Source: Macrocybe gigantea (taxonomy: Eukaryota > Basidiomycota > Agaricomycetes > Agaricales > Callistosporiaceae). From it: 20,419 nt of DNA. Both the position numbers and the translations under genes were made by a program. Positions 1 to 8,851 of this stretch are shown here, one piece after another. Where the stretch lies: contig SJRY01000184.1 of NCBI GenBank assembly GCA_011319805.1, positions 1 through 20,419 on the forward strand, given 5' to 3'. Every line of letters begins with the position of its first letter. Position 1 is the first letter of the stretch. Below the pieces are notes generated by a model. It ran no database searches and was not told the origin of the DNA. It worked only from the letters and a program-made list of their open reading frames with translations.

Positions 1-3000
1 GCCTCCTCCTCCTCCTCGACCTTCTCTTCGAGGCCCCGGTCTTCATGATTCCTCCAATGGTGGTAACGCCGAGGTGTAGCGAGGTTGCCCTGAACCGATT
101 TCTGTACATCGACAAGGCGAACGAGCTGACGCTTAAGCGACGCATTTCGCACGGCCTCTGCAATGAATCTCTGCATGCCCTCCCTGTCAATATTGTCCAA
201 TGGATTCGTCGGCTCCTCAGCTTTTGGCTCAGTTGTTTCATTCTTGCTTTCCGCCTCTTTTGCCTTTCGTAATGGCCTTCCATCATTTCGGTGAAGTCGT
301 TCAAGGCCTTCGCGAGCTTTTCGTTAGCTTTCAGCAGGCCTTGCTTGTCAAGCTCGTCGATTGTCGAATGGAGTTTTGGCAATTCCGCTTCGAGATGTTT
401 GATGTCGAATCGTTTGGGGGTTGGATCAACCGAGACGTTGCCTGCGTGAAGTTGTCCAGGCTGAATTGAACCTCTTTGCGCCTGTTCGAACGAGTATTTG
501 CGCTCCGACAAGTATCTCGCGTCGGCTATGTCTAACGGAGACTCCCCGACTCCGTTTTCCATCGTAAGCATTTCAGGCGCCGCATCGACTAGGATCTTGG
601 CAATCTTGGTGAAGCCCTTTTGGACTGCTATGTGGAGAGCCGTCGACCCATCGACATTCCGAACGAGCAGGCAGGATGGCATATATCTGGCGATGAGCTC
701 GACCGCCCTGATCGATGCTTTTTTGACTGCGAGGTGGAGAGGCTGAACGGTATCTGAGCGGCATGTTGATTTAATACTAACTGAATTCCACCTACAGTAC
801 TCAGACGGATCTTGGATTGTCGGAGTAGCATCATCTCATTGATGTCCCTAGGCAGCTTCTTCAAAAAGTGCTCCAGGAGGTCAGCATTATTGCCATCGCA
901 CAGAATGTGATAGATGTTCCATCTAGATGCATTTGCATTAGCGAGTTGCCCCATTACGACTCGTCGATCTTACCCTCGAGTCAATTCTGTTTCGAGCGGC
1001 GATATGGATTTCTTCAATAAAAAGTCAATCATTGCAATATCGCAGCGGAAGTACACCGCAAGCATGAGAGGATTATATCCAACGAACTTGATGCTACGTA
1101 GTTACTATATCAGAAGATGTGCTGGGATAGGCGCAAAAGACTCACCGTTCATGAAGAGCTGATGCCATGAGTTTCGGCTTTCTGGCAAACAGCTGTTTGA
1201 CAATCGAGAGGTCTTTACCAGCTATAGCTGCCGCTAGTGGAGATTCTCCCAGCTGCGAGATCCTCCAACCCAGCCACTGGGGAAGCAATTTGTCCAGTTC
1301 AGGCACTCGGCGCAGCCTGAAAGCGAGTTCGTCCCCTCCCCGAGAGGCGAAAAAGCGATAGGCCTCCAGCGGACGATCGGTGGTAAGGTAATCGATAACG
1401 TTCGAAGCATGTGAATTGGCGGCTAACCAAAGTAAAGGATGAGCGGCACTCTCGTGGACGGCATTGGGATCATTCTTCTTGGCCAGATCGACCCTCTTCT
1501 TGCCATGGACAGACAAACCAAGGTAAAGCCTGTTTGCGTCATTCGTGGCCTGGGCGCCTGCGGACTCTTTGTGCTCCTGATCAAGATCGATACCCTGGCC
1601 CGTCCTGCGTATAAACTCGTCGAGCATCTCGACCTGATCATTCCTGATAATCTCTTCCAACAGCTGCCGTTTCGAAGACAAAGGAACTGGCAAAGGAGAC
1701 GTCTTGTACAGATCCATAACTGTCTTGAAGAATTCCCAATCTTTGTCTTTCACGGCTTTGAATATCAAGTTGCCGGAATCGATCATGTACCGCGTCTCCG
1801 AAACCTTCACAGTCCACTGGGCTCGAGCTTCATCAAGAAGCCATTTGGGGCCTAGTTCACTCTGAACAGAAGAGGGTCTTTGAGCGACGTCGATCAGTGT
1901 AGGTTTGGTCTGCTCAACAGTGATGTCCGAATCATTGGAGTCATCCGAGTCATTGTCAGAATCGTCCTCTATTAAAAATGATGGTCAGAAGACTTTTCTC
2001 GCGTTGAACCGATTTACAACATACCCAAGTTGATATCATCAGCCGACCACTTCGGTTCGTCAGCCTCTGGCTCGTACTGCGCTGCGCTATAGCAAGAAGC
2101 AGTTTACATGTCTCCCACTGCCTTCCACAGGCGGCGGCGAACAATGGCGTAAGTCCTATGGATGATGGATGGAATGAGATGGCGGACAAAAGGCACACTT
2201 CTGTACTCGCCTGATCGCGCATAACGGTTTTCCTCTGATACTTCAGTATACACACTCAGCGGCATGCGAGCCCCTTGCCCACCGTCCTCGCCGTCCTCTG
2301 ATGGCAAGCACAACTTTTCAATCTTCTCGTTATCCCCGGTAAAGCATGCTTCGAACAATTCATCATACGCAGCAGTCAAATTTTGAGTGACGAAGATTTT
2401 ATCGTGGCGGGTGATAATCGCATATTGCGCTGGTGTGTCTCCAGAGAGCTCTTTCCAGTAGTAACTTTCATGCTGGCGGAGCTGCGTCAGCCCGGCAGTC
2501 GGAGGTGCAGGCGAGGGGTTGTCTGGATAAGTCTCATTCCATGTCTTGGCTCCGTTCCGCAAGAGAGCCGTCTCGATGTCGGCCAAGTATTGCAGAACTT
2601 CTTCTGATTTCTTCAATTCAACCTTCCTCCGATCAGCCGAGAATGACGATTCGGCCAGCCTGAGCTTCTTCTCATATTCGAACCTAAGATAATAATTTTT
2701 CCAGCTCTTGGCATCGCCAAATGAAGGAGGCTCCAGGACAGGGGAGCTCGCCGAGACCACGCCTTTGTATTGTTCCAGTTTGAGCTGAAGGAAGGAGATG
2801 GAGTATTGGACCCAGTCCAACAGATTTCTGTTGCCTTCTGAGTTTCCATAGTATCGAGAGCTTTGAATTCCGACGTCCATGTCAACACCTAAGGAAATGA
2901 GAAGCTGTGCCACGTCGTCGTAGACAGAAATTGCAGTCTCCAAGGGAAGAAAGACATTCTGAAGGGCTTCGAGACCTGTGGTGGTGTTAAATCTATGGAA

Positions 3001-6000
3001 CCAAGTACGCTTATGACGTGGTCTATGGCAACGTCAGCATTGAGAATGATAAAGAAAGAAGGGACCCTACACGACCGCGATCAGCTTATCGATGTCTTCA
3101 CCCGTCACGGAAAGTTTAGCTCCATGGGCTATCAAAAGTGCCACCGCGGCGTAATGACCCTGTGCAATTGCGTTGCCGACGGGGTACACTATCGCATGAG
3201 TGATGGAAGGGAAACCGATAACCGTTTCTGCGTTTGGATCTTTACTCATAAGAGTAGATATGACTTCCCTGTTGTCAGCCAGAACAGCTCGGTTAAAGAT
3301 CGTGAGCGTGTCGTCGTTAGCAGTTGACGATGATGCCCCATGAGACAACAGACATTGAACAATCTCCGGCGCGTCATCTTGCTTTTCTCGCTGAAGGGTC
3401 AGCGTCAAAGGATGATGCATCGTATCGAGCGGCGGATTCTTCAGCTGTTCGTCCGCCCCAGCTTCCAGAAGGAGCTTTATGACCGGCAGAGATGCGAGCA
3501 GAACCGCGTAGGCTAATGGGGTATAATCCAGATCCCAGTCGGCGATGTTGATATCAATGATATCGGATTCATCCTTGTCTTCAGGAAAATCGGAGGTGGA
3601 ATCCAGAGCTGGCTGAGTCTTTTCTGCCGGCTTGGCGACGCGCTTGCGCTCGCCGTCGTCATCTTCATCACCGTCTGCTTCCTCTCCATCCTCATCGTCC
3701 CCATCATCGTCTTCATCGTCGGCATCTTCGTTATCCTCATCGCCACGGGTGCCCTTTCCTCCCAAATCATCGACATCCTGGTCAGTGTCCATGGCGATAA
3801 CGTTGTCGGCCTCCGAGCTCCAGTCATCCTCAGACGAAGGCCGGGCAGGATCGACGTGCATCGCCTCGTCCGTCGCGTCATCGCTTTTCTCAAGCCTCTC
3901 TGCCTGTTTGCGATTCAGTTCACTGCGTTCGAGCAGCTTCTTGACCACATCTAGCAAGTCGTGTTGAGCAGCAAGGTGGAGAGGGGTTCTTCCGTCGACA
4001 AGCCGGGCAGTAATCCTAGCTCCGGCGTCGATAAGGTCGCACGCAATATCGGACGCTCTGCACGATATTGCGAGGTGCAAGGCAGAGCGTCCTACGTGGT
4101 CACGCCTGTTTACGTCCACTCCTTGCTTTATGATGTTTGCGACGCCTTCGCGTTCAAGAGCAGCGATGGCCGCGAAGAAATGTTCTGTCTGCCCGATATA
4201 AACCTGGGCGCTCCACTCGCCAACGTCGATGGGATTGAAGCTGCCAGACATGCTCTGACGACCAGGGTCCTCCTGGATAAAGCTGGGATTTCATTGTGAG
4301 GAACTGTCTTTCATGGATTGTTGAATGGACTACTTACGAAATACGGCCTCGTATGTACATCTCGTCCTCTTGGGACTGAAGCTCCTTCTCATCGGAGTCA
4401 ATCGGCTCCGGACAATTCTATGAGTCGGTATTAGACAGTGTTCAGCTCGCGACGATATCCATATAGATACCTCGCAACAATCTTCAGTGCATTCCTTCAT
4501 AGTTCCAAAGAACGCTGGGTGGCGATGTAGTCGTCGGTCCTTGTTCTTGGGGTTAAAGGTCGCTATATAACATCAGTCAAGAAAAAGATGATAGATTGTT
4601 TAGTTGACGTCACGCACAATTCATGCCGAGATCCTGGAGGAAAAAAAGATAAGTGTTGGGAGAACAGCGGAGGAAAGCTGACATACAGTCGAATATACGA
4701 GCTTATCAATCCTACGGGCATCCCAACCCGGACCATAAGGAATATGGAGCGACGCTACGTCGTAGTCGTTCATTTCTAGACCGACGATAGAGTTGTCGAC
4801 CTTGAGATCGCCTTTGTACTTTCGTTTGTGGTGGACGTATCGATATACGGGCGGCCGGCCTCGCAGCTCTCGTCGAGAATCAAGGAAGGCATTGCGGGTA
4901 TTCGGATCCATGAGTTTCTCCAGAACAAGAAGGCGAGCTAAGCCTTCAATGCGGGTGATAGAGCGCTCGTAGATCTGGTACAATGTTAGGATTCTGGTGC
5001 TTGGATTGAAGGGTAGCAAGCTCACGGTAGGGTCTATATTTGGACGTTCAAGAGTCGGAACGTAGACTTCGAATCCTCTAGTCGAGTATTTCGCCAGTCG
5101 AACTTCGTAAGACGGTGATCTTCTGGTCACATCGACGGTATTGCACTGCCGCATCATTGCAACAATGCCCCTAGGGTTTCCCAAAACTCGATCACCTAGT
5201 AAACTATGAGCCAGATATCGAGCAGCCACGTCGTTCATACAAACCATTATATAAGAAGCATGGGGCATCGACGTCGAAGCCAGCCAAAATTTCAGCCGGT
5301 GACTGGTAGAGTCGCAGTACAATCTGAACAGATCGGTAGGGGTATTGAGCTGTGGGTACTCAGTCGCTAATGTCATGCCGATCACGAATTCAGTTCTTAC
5401 AATGAATAGATACGGTATGTTTCGTCCTGATACAAGTCACATCCCATGGGACGGAGTCGCGGACGGCCTCATAGACCTTGTTCATCTTTACCTCGGCCTA
5501 GAACTGTCGTCAACGAAAAGAATGCAGTGCTCCAATAGGATGGTCATGCCTGCTCGGGGGTCATACCCCACAAGAACAAGTCTACGTCCGAGGTCGGATA
5601 CGCGCTGGCGTGGTAGTATTTCCTCATCGATCGTCTCGATTCCTTCTGATCGTCTGTCAACGGCGACAAGCAGGCGAGGACAGAGCCACCAGCAGCAACC
5701 ACGTTGTTCCAATCTTTCAGTTGAGAAAGCGAACCCTCGGTGAAGACCGACCAGTTCTTCTTAAAGTCGTCAAGGTCCTGCACCATGGCTGGCGCGCCTT
5801 CTTTCTTCCTAGTGCTCTCTGATATGGGCATGACATACTTTTCGACTAAATCGTTCTCGTCCTTGACGATCCTGGCCCTCGTCACTCGGATATCTTCTGG
5901 GGCTGCGAAGACGTCGACGAGTCCAACATAAGGGTCCCGCAATCTGGCGTTGCCCTTGTCCGTGGCAAAGAGCTTGCGGAGTTCAGCCTCGTCGTCCAGC

Positions 6001-6104
6001 GATGGCTGTAAGGCTGCGGAAAGATCAACTCCTAGCCCTTCAGGTAAAGATGTGATGCGGGCGATGAACGCTTCAGCTTCAGGTGGCTGTTTCTGCACGG
6101 TCAT
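1..6104 (-). CDS. Giant ankyrin-repeat protein with nucleotidyltransferase-like N-terminus (3' end outside window)
   Basis: Partial gene, at least ~1,790 residues. Exons: 6104-5550, 5497-5401, 5349-5245, 5195-5026, 4974-4687, 4633-4618, 4562-4471, 4417-4338, 4282-3071, 3022-2211, 2155-2025, 1968-1146, 1093-974, 922-801, 753-1. Phases agree at every junction except for one missing base near 2085 and another near 266. The start (AAAATGACC context) has a TATA box 60 bp upstream. Residues ~1-400 hold GGSVLACL (139-146) and SDVDLFLWG (172-180), resembling the polymerase-beta-type nucleotidyltransferase signature, then a conserved block with QIVLRLY and RRSPSYEVRLAKY. Ankyrin-type repeats start near residue 500 (SALHLAI, TPLHLAA), are interrupted by a ~100-residue Asp/Glu-rich stretch with a basic ERKR patch, and resume through exons 9-15 (TPLAYAV, TPLFAAA, QPLHLAV, TALHIAV). 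The last part is charged and coiled-coil-like. The exon pattern fits conserved but uncharacterised fungal ankyrin proteins I know. Function is unknown; I infer protein binding plus a possible enzymatic or pseudo-enzymatic head. Confidence 0.5.
3640..3775 (-). repeat. GAT/GAC/GAA triplet-rich tract coding an acidic linker
   Basis: Inside the large ninth exon of the ankyrin gene the minus strand is almost pure GAN codons, giving an Asp/Glu-rich linker between two ankyrin blocks. It ends in a basic KRVAKP patch that could act as a nuclear localisation signal. The plus strand reads here as a Ser-rich open frame, which is only the shadow of this repeat. Confidence 0.5.
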
Positions 6105-6818
6105 TTTCGACGACTGGGAAGTTAGGATGGTTGGTTCCTAAGGAGCGTGGTGAGGACGATGCACATTTATATACTCGTATCTCAGGCTCACGTTTTGGAG
6201 AACAAAACGCGCAAGGGCCTGGAGCGTGCCTGGTCACGATGGCGCGCCATGCTCCCAAGAAGGCGATCATCGCCGACATATGATCCGCCTTCTTCTTTTA
6301 ATAGAAATCGCGCCATATGGGCGCGCCCTTCACCTGTCCTACTTGCTCCTATATCTGTCATCAACAATCGCCATGAGTCACTTGCAGATCCGGACTTGTC
6401 GGCACGTTACGTTGAGATTGAAGAAGATGGAAGGTGATCACCAAGGGGCTAATGGTTTTTGCGGGTCTGCCCCCACGGAGCCGTCGAAACTGCGCTTCGC
6501 CCTCGCTACACACGGCGTCAGCTCGTCTGTAACAACGCGTACGTGACTCATTTTGCACTCCTCCTTTATGCTGCAGCGCAGGTTCCACAGCAACGAAAAT
6601 TACCTGATATTGCTGCTCAACGGACATCGCGCATATTCAGTTTACGCAAGTATGGCCAGATAGCGTGCCGAAACCCGTCACTTTCCCTGAGTTTACCCGA
6701 CCGTCAAGGCCAGGCAGGAATGAATGGCGCAAGAGAAAAGAACAAGGACGACGGGGAAAGGCGTAGCTTGAAGAGAGCCGAACACCAAACTGTGCGGGAA
6801 ACGCAAACAACAGTTCTA
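6105..6818. other. Intergenic region, ankyrin promoter side; no gene seen
   Basis: Holds the promoter of the ankyrin gene at its left end. The open frames here (up to ~150 codons on plus) are low in recognisable sequence, overlap each other on both strands, and lack a convincing start or splice context. Two GGCGCGCC-containing palindromic patches sit near 6240 and 6320. It ends at the TA target site (6817-6818) of the adjacent transposon-like element. Confidence 0.5.
6166..6173 (-). promoter_or_regulatory. TATA box of the ankyrin gene
   Basis: The minus strand reads GTATATAAATG about 60 bp upstream of the ATG at 6104. Position and match to TATAWAW are good for a fungal core promoter. It supports 6104 as the true start. 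Confidence 0.5.
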
Positions 6819-6862
6819 CTAACACCGACCCAAACATCGGTCAGGACCCACCTTTCGGACAG
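6819..6862 (+). repeat. Left terminal inverted repeat of the 961-bp element
   Basis: 44 nt beginning CTAACACCGACCC and ending CGGACAG, preceded by TA. Matches the reverse complement of 7737-7779 with one single-base gap (GGACC here, GACC in the right copy). Confidence 0.5.
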
Positions 6863-7736
6863 CTCGAATATCTCGCCACATATCGGCTCTACCCACACCA
6901 AAGTTGATATCTGACACCTAGGACACTATTAAAGTACTTCAATGAAGTTAGTATTGTATAAAATATGGTATCTGACCGGAGCGTAGAAAAGCAGTTTGTC
7001 ACGCCTGCCGACAAATGCCGCGTCGGAGCAACGTCGGAGTTTGATATCCAGAAATGGAATGAACAGCAAATGCGTCGCGTCGTGTCAGTTTGCCCCTCAT
7101 GCCCGCTGCGCGGAAATCCACAAGGCATCGCGATCGACGTTCAAATAACCCAAGTTATGAAGCCCGCGTGCAGGACGCGCTGGAACGCATCGCTACTGGA
7201 GAGTACAGCAGCTTCCGGAAAGCTGAAGCGGCAACAGGAGTGAGTGATAAAACACGAGAATGAACCTTGCCCATGCTGAAATCCTAGATTCCATCTTCGA
7301 TGCTTTCTGACAGGGCAAAGAGATGACACATGTCATGGAAAGACTCCAGCGCGGTGCGGCAGCTCCTCATACCAGAACAGAAGCAAACCATTCTAGATTG
7401 GATAGCACATCGGAGGAGCATGGGCTTGCCGTTTTCACCCGCTGATATCTGCACCGATTGCAGCATATCATTATAATAATTATCATCCCTACTACACTGA
7501 TAATACTTACGATCAAGCTTACGATGCTTCTAATATGCCAGATCATTATCATCAGGCAGCCAGTATTACTTTTCTCACCAGCGATATCTTGATAATAATT
7601 TTAATCGTAGTATACAACCATCTAGTAGCAATCCGTAGATAATTTCTCTGTTCTTCGCGACGGGATACAGTGAGCATTCGGAGCGTCCGACCACTGGGTC
7701 CGGCGGAGTTCAAATATGTCACTTGTCACATTGTGA

Positions 7737-7779
7737 CTGTCCGAAAGGTGGGTCTGACCGATGTTTGGGTCGGTGTTAG
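7737..7779 (-). repeat. Right terminal inverted repeat of the 961-bp element
   Basis: 43 nt, the inverted copy of 6819-6862, followed by TA. The single difference is a shortened run of two identical bases, the same kind of change that breaks reading frames elsewhere in this window. Confidence 0.5.
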
Positions 7780-7781
7780 TA

Positions 7782-7975
7782 TTTGGCAGCAATTCACGGA
7801 AGCCTTAGAAGAGGCGCTTTCCGAATGCAGGTCTCGAATCGAAAGCGAGTACGATACACGGCCTCAAACATCGGATGTCACCGAATTCACAGTTCCACCT
7901 TTCAGCCGTCATATTCTCTGTCCGACATCAGTCTTTGGTCGATGAATGAGTCCACAGACACAACGTCAGGCAATA
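7782..7975. other. Spacer between two transposon-like elements
   Basis: About 190 bp with no gene. It contains CAAACATCGG (near 7865) and CCACCTTTC (near 7897) in the same order as in the left end of the neighbouring 961-bp element. This may be a decayed further copy of that terminal sequence, but the match is short and interrupted. Confidence 0.5.
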
Positions 7976-7999
7976 CAGTTGATTATCTCATAATGCATA
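7976..7999 (+). repeat. Left terminal inverted repeat of the 582-bp MITE
   Basis: 24 nt beginning CAGTTGATTATC, identical to the reverse complement of 8534-8557; TA directly outside. Confidence 0.5.
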
Positions 8000-8009
8000 T
8001 GGTCATAGT

Positions 8010-8029
8010 GCATAAATCTCATAATGCAT
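8010..8029 (+). repeat. Subterminal direct repeat, copy 1
   Basis: Twenty bases starting GCATAAATCTC, identical to 8491-8510 in the same orientation, near the left end of the 582-bp MITE. Confidence 0.5.
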
Positions 8030-8490
8030 GGGTTTTTGGCCGGAACCGACTTGGGCAGCAGAGGAAATGGTCCATAATGCATAACGCATAATGCATAGGC
8101 CTAGTAATGTCATTATGCATTATGACATTCACTCTCAACCCACATTTTGTGCATTTTAGATCAGGGTTTCTGCCTGGAGCGGCGTTGCTCGACGAGTTTC
8201 TTTTCCGTAATCCACCAGTATGCTCGTATTTGGTCTCCAAGTGCTCTTCTGTGCAATAAAAATGGTCAATTTCTATAATAAGGCCATTGATCCAAATTAT
8301 GTAATCATGTGGTACCCTATTCTACTCTGCAGAAGGAAAACGTGGTACATGTAGTTGTACATTACTATGCAGAAGCAATTGAGCATGAAATAGACATCAG
8401 CTTTTCAAGTTTCTTGCATTCCCGTCTTCACATGCCGAGAGATGGTTTAGATGTCACGCATTGTCACATACTGTGACAGAATGTACTCTT

Positions 8491-8510
8491 GCATAAATCT
8501 CATAATGCAT
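8491..8510 (+). repeat. Subterminal direct repeat, copy 2
   Basis: Identical to 8010-8029. Because the orientation is direct while the outer ends are inverted, this is a separate motif rather than an extension of the terminal repeat. Confidence 0.5.
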
Positions 8511-8533
8511 AGGCTGGACGCTGGTCCCAACGC

Positions 8534-8557
8534 TATGCATTATGAGATAATCAACTG
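8534..8557 (-). repeat. Right terminal inverted repeat of the 582-bp MITE
   Basis: 24 nt perfect inverted copy of 7976-7999; TA directly outside at 8558-8559. Confidence 0.5.
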
Positions 8558-8738
8558 TATTAGCACGTTTACCATCCTACCAATGGAAAGTGCAGCAGCG
8601 TACTCTCGTGTTTGAGCTACAAATCCATCGGCGATGAATCGCGGTTACCGTTGGCAGGAGGTTGATTTCGTGGTGAGAAGAGTGAGCATGGACGTATTGG
8701 GTATCAGCAAAAAGGTCACTTCCAGTATGACTCGGCAG

Positions 8739-8830
8739 CAAGAAAGGAAAAAAAAAGAAAAGAAAAAGAACAGACGAAATCGTACAAGAATCCAAAAACG
8801 AAATAAATATAAGAGAAGGGAAAACGAAAG
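8739..8830 (+). repeat. Purine-rich (A/G) low-complexity tract
   Basis: About 90 bp, mostly A and G on the plus strand, just past the stop codon of the SH3 gene. On the transcribed sense it is pyrimidine-rich and would lie in the 3' untranslated region. Open frames across it on both strands are compositional artefacts. Confidence 0.5.
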
Positions 8831-8851
8831 CATTATAATGTTCGAGTCATT

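Larger units (their letters stand above)
6819..7779. mobile_element. 961-bp non-autonomous DNA transposon (MITE-like), TA target duplication
   Basis: A 44-nt left terminal sequence (6819-6862) is repeated in inverted orientation at 7737-7779, differing by a single missing base. Immediately outside both ends is the dinucleotide TA (6817-6818 and 7780-7781), the target duplication expected of Tc1/mariner/pogo-type insertion. The terminal sequence starts CTAACACCGACCC and contains the internal hyphenated palindrome CCGA...TCGG. The interior codes for no recognisable transposase; the longest plus frame (6965-7243, 92 codons) matches nothing I know. Its right half (about 7460-7640) is AT-rich. It is therefore best called a MITE-like or internally replaced element. 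Its superfamily is not certain, because the terminal sequence is not a standard mariner end that I recognise. Confidence 0.5.
7976..8557. mobile_element. 582-bp MITE with pogo-like ends and TA target duplication
   Basis: Perfect 24-bp terminal inverted repeats (7976-7999 and 8534-8557) begin CAGTTGATTATC and are flanked by TA at 7974-7975 and 8558-8559. Ends starting CAGT with a TA duplication are typical of pogo/Fot1-type elements. A 20-bp subterminal sequence starting GCATAAATCTC occurs directly repeated at 8010-8029 and 8491-8510. The motif ATAATGCAT occurs several more times, on both strands, between 7990 and 8130, as expected for transposase-binding subterminal repeats. No transposase coding is present, so the element would need an autonomous relative elsewhere in the genome. 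Confidence 0.5.

Noticed and set aside
3632..3967. Serine-rich 111-codon plus frame
   Set aside because: Antisense of the acidic GAN-codon linker in the ankyrin gene.
1142..6104. Several separate minus-strand ankyrin and non-ankyrin genes
   Set aside because: Splice sites, phases and sequence continuity join them into one gene; internal Met codons (4251, 2943, 1810) are not starts.
6235..6335. GGCGCGCC palindromic patches as regulatory or origin elements
   Set aside because: Only two copies in unequal contexts; nothing else supports a function.
6965..7243. 92-codon frame inside the 961-bp element as a transposase or cargo gene
   Set aside because: No DDE or DNA-binding motif, overlapping frames on the other strand, and no splice context.
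7722..8482. TGTCACA...TGTGAC palindromes in both elements as a shared family feature
   Set aside because: Short and differently placed; the terminal repeats of the two elements are unrelated.
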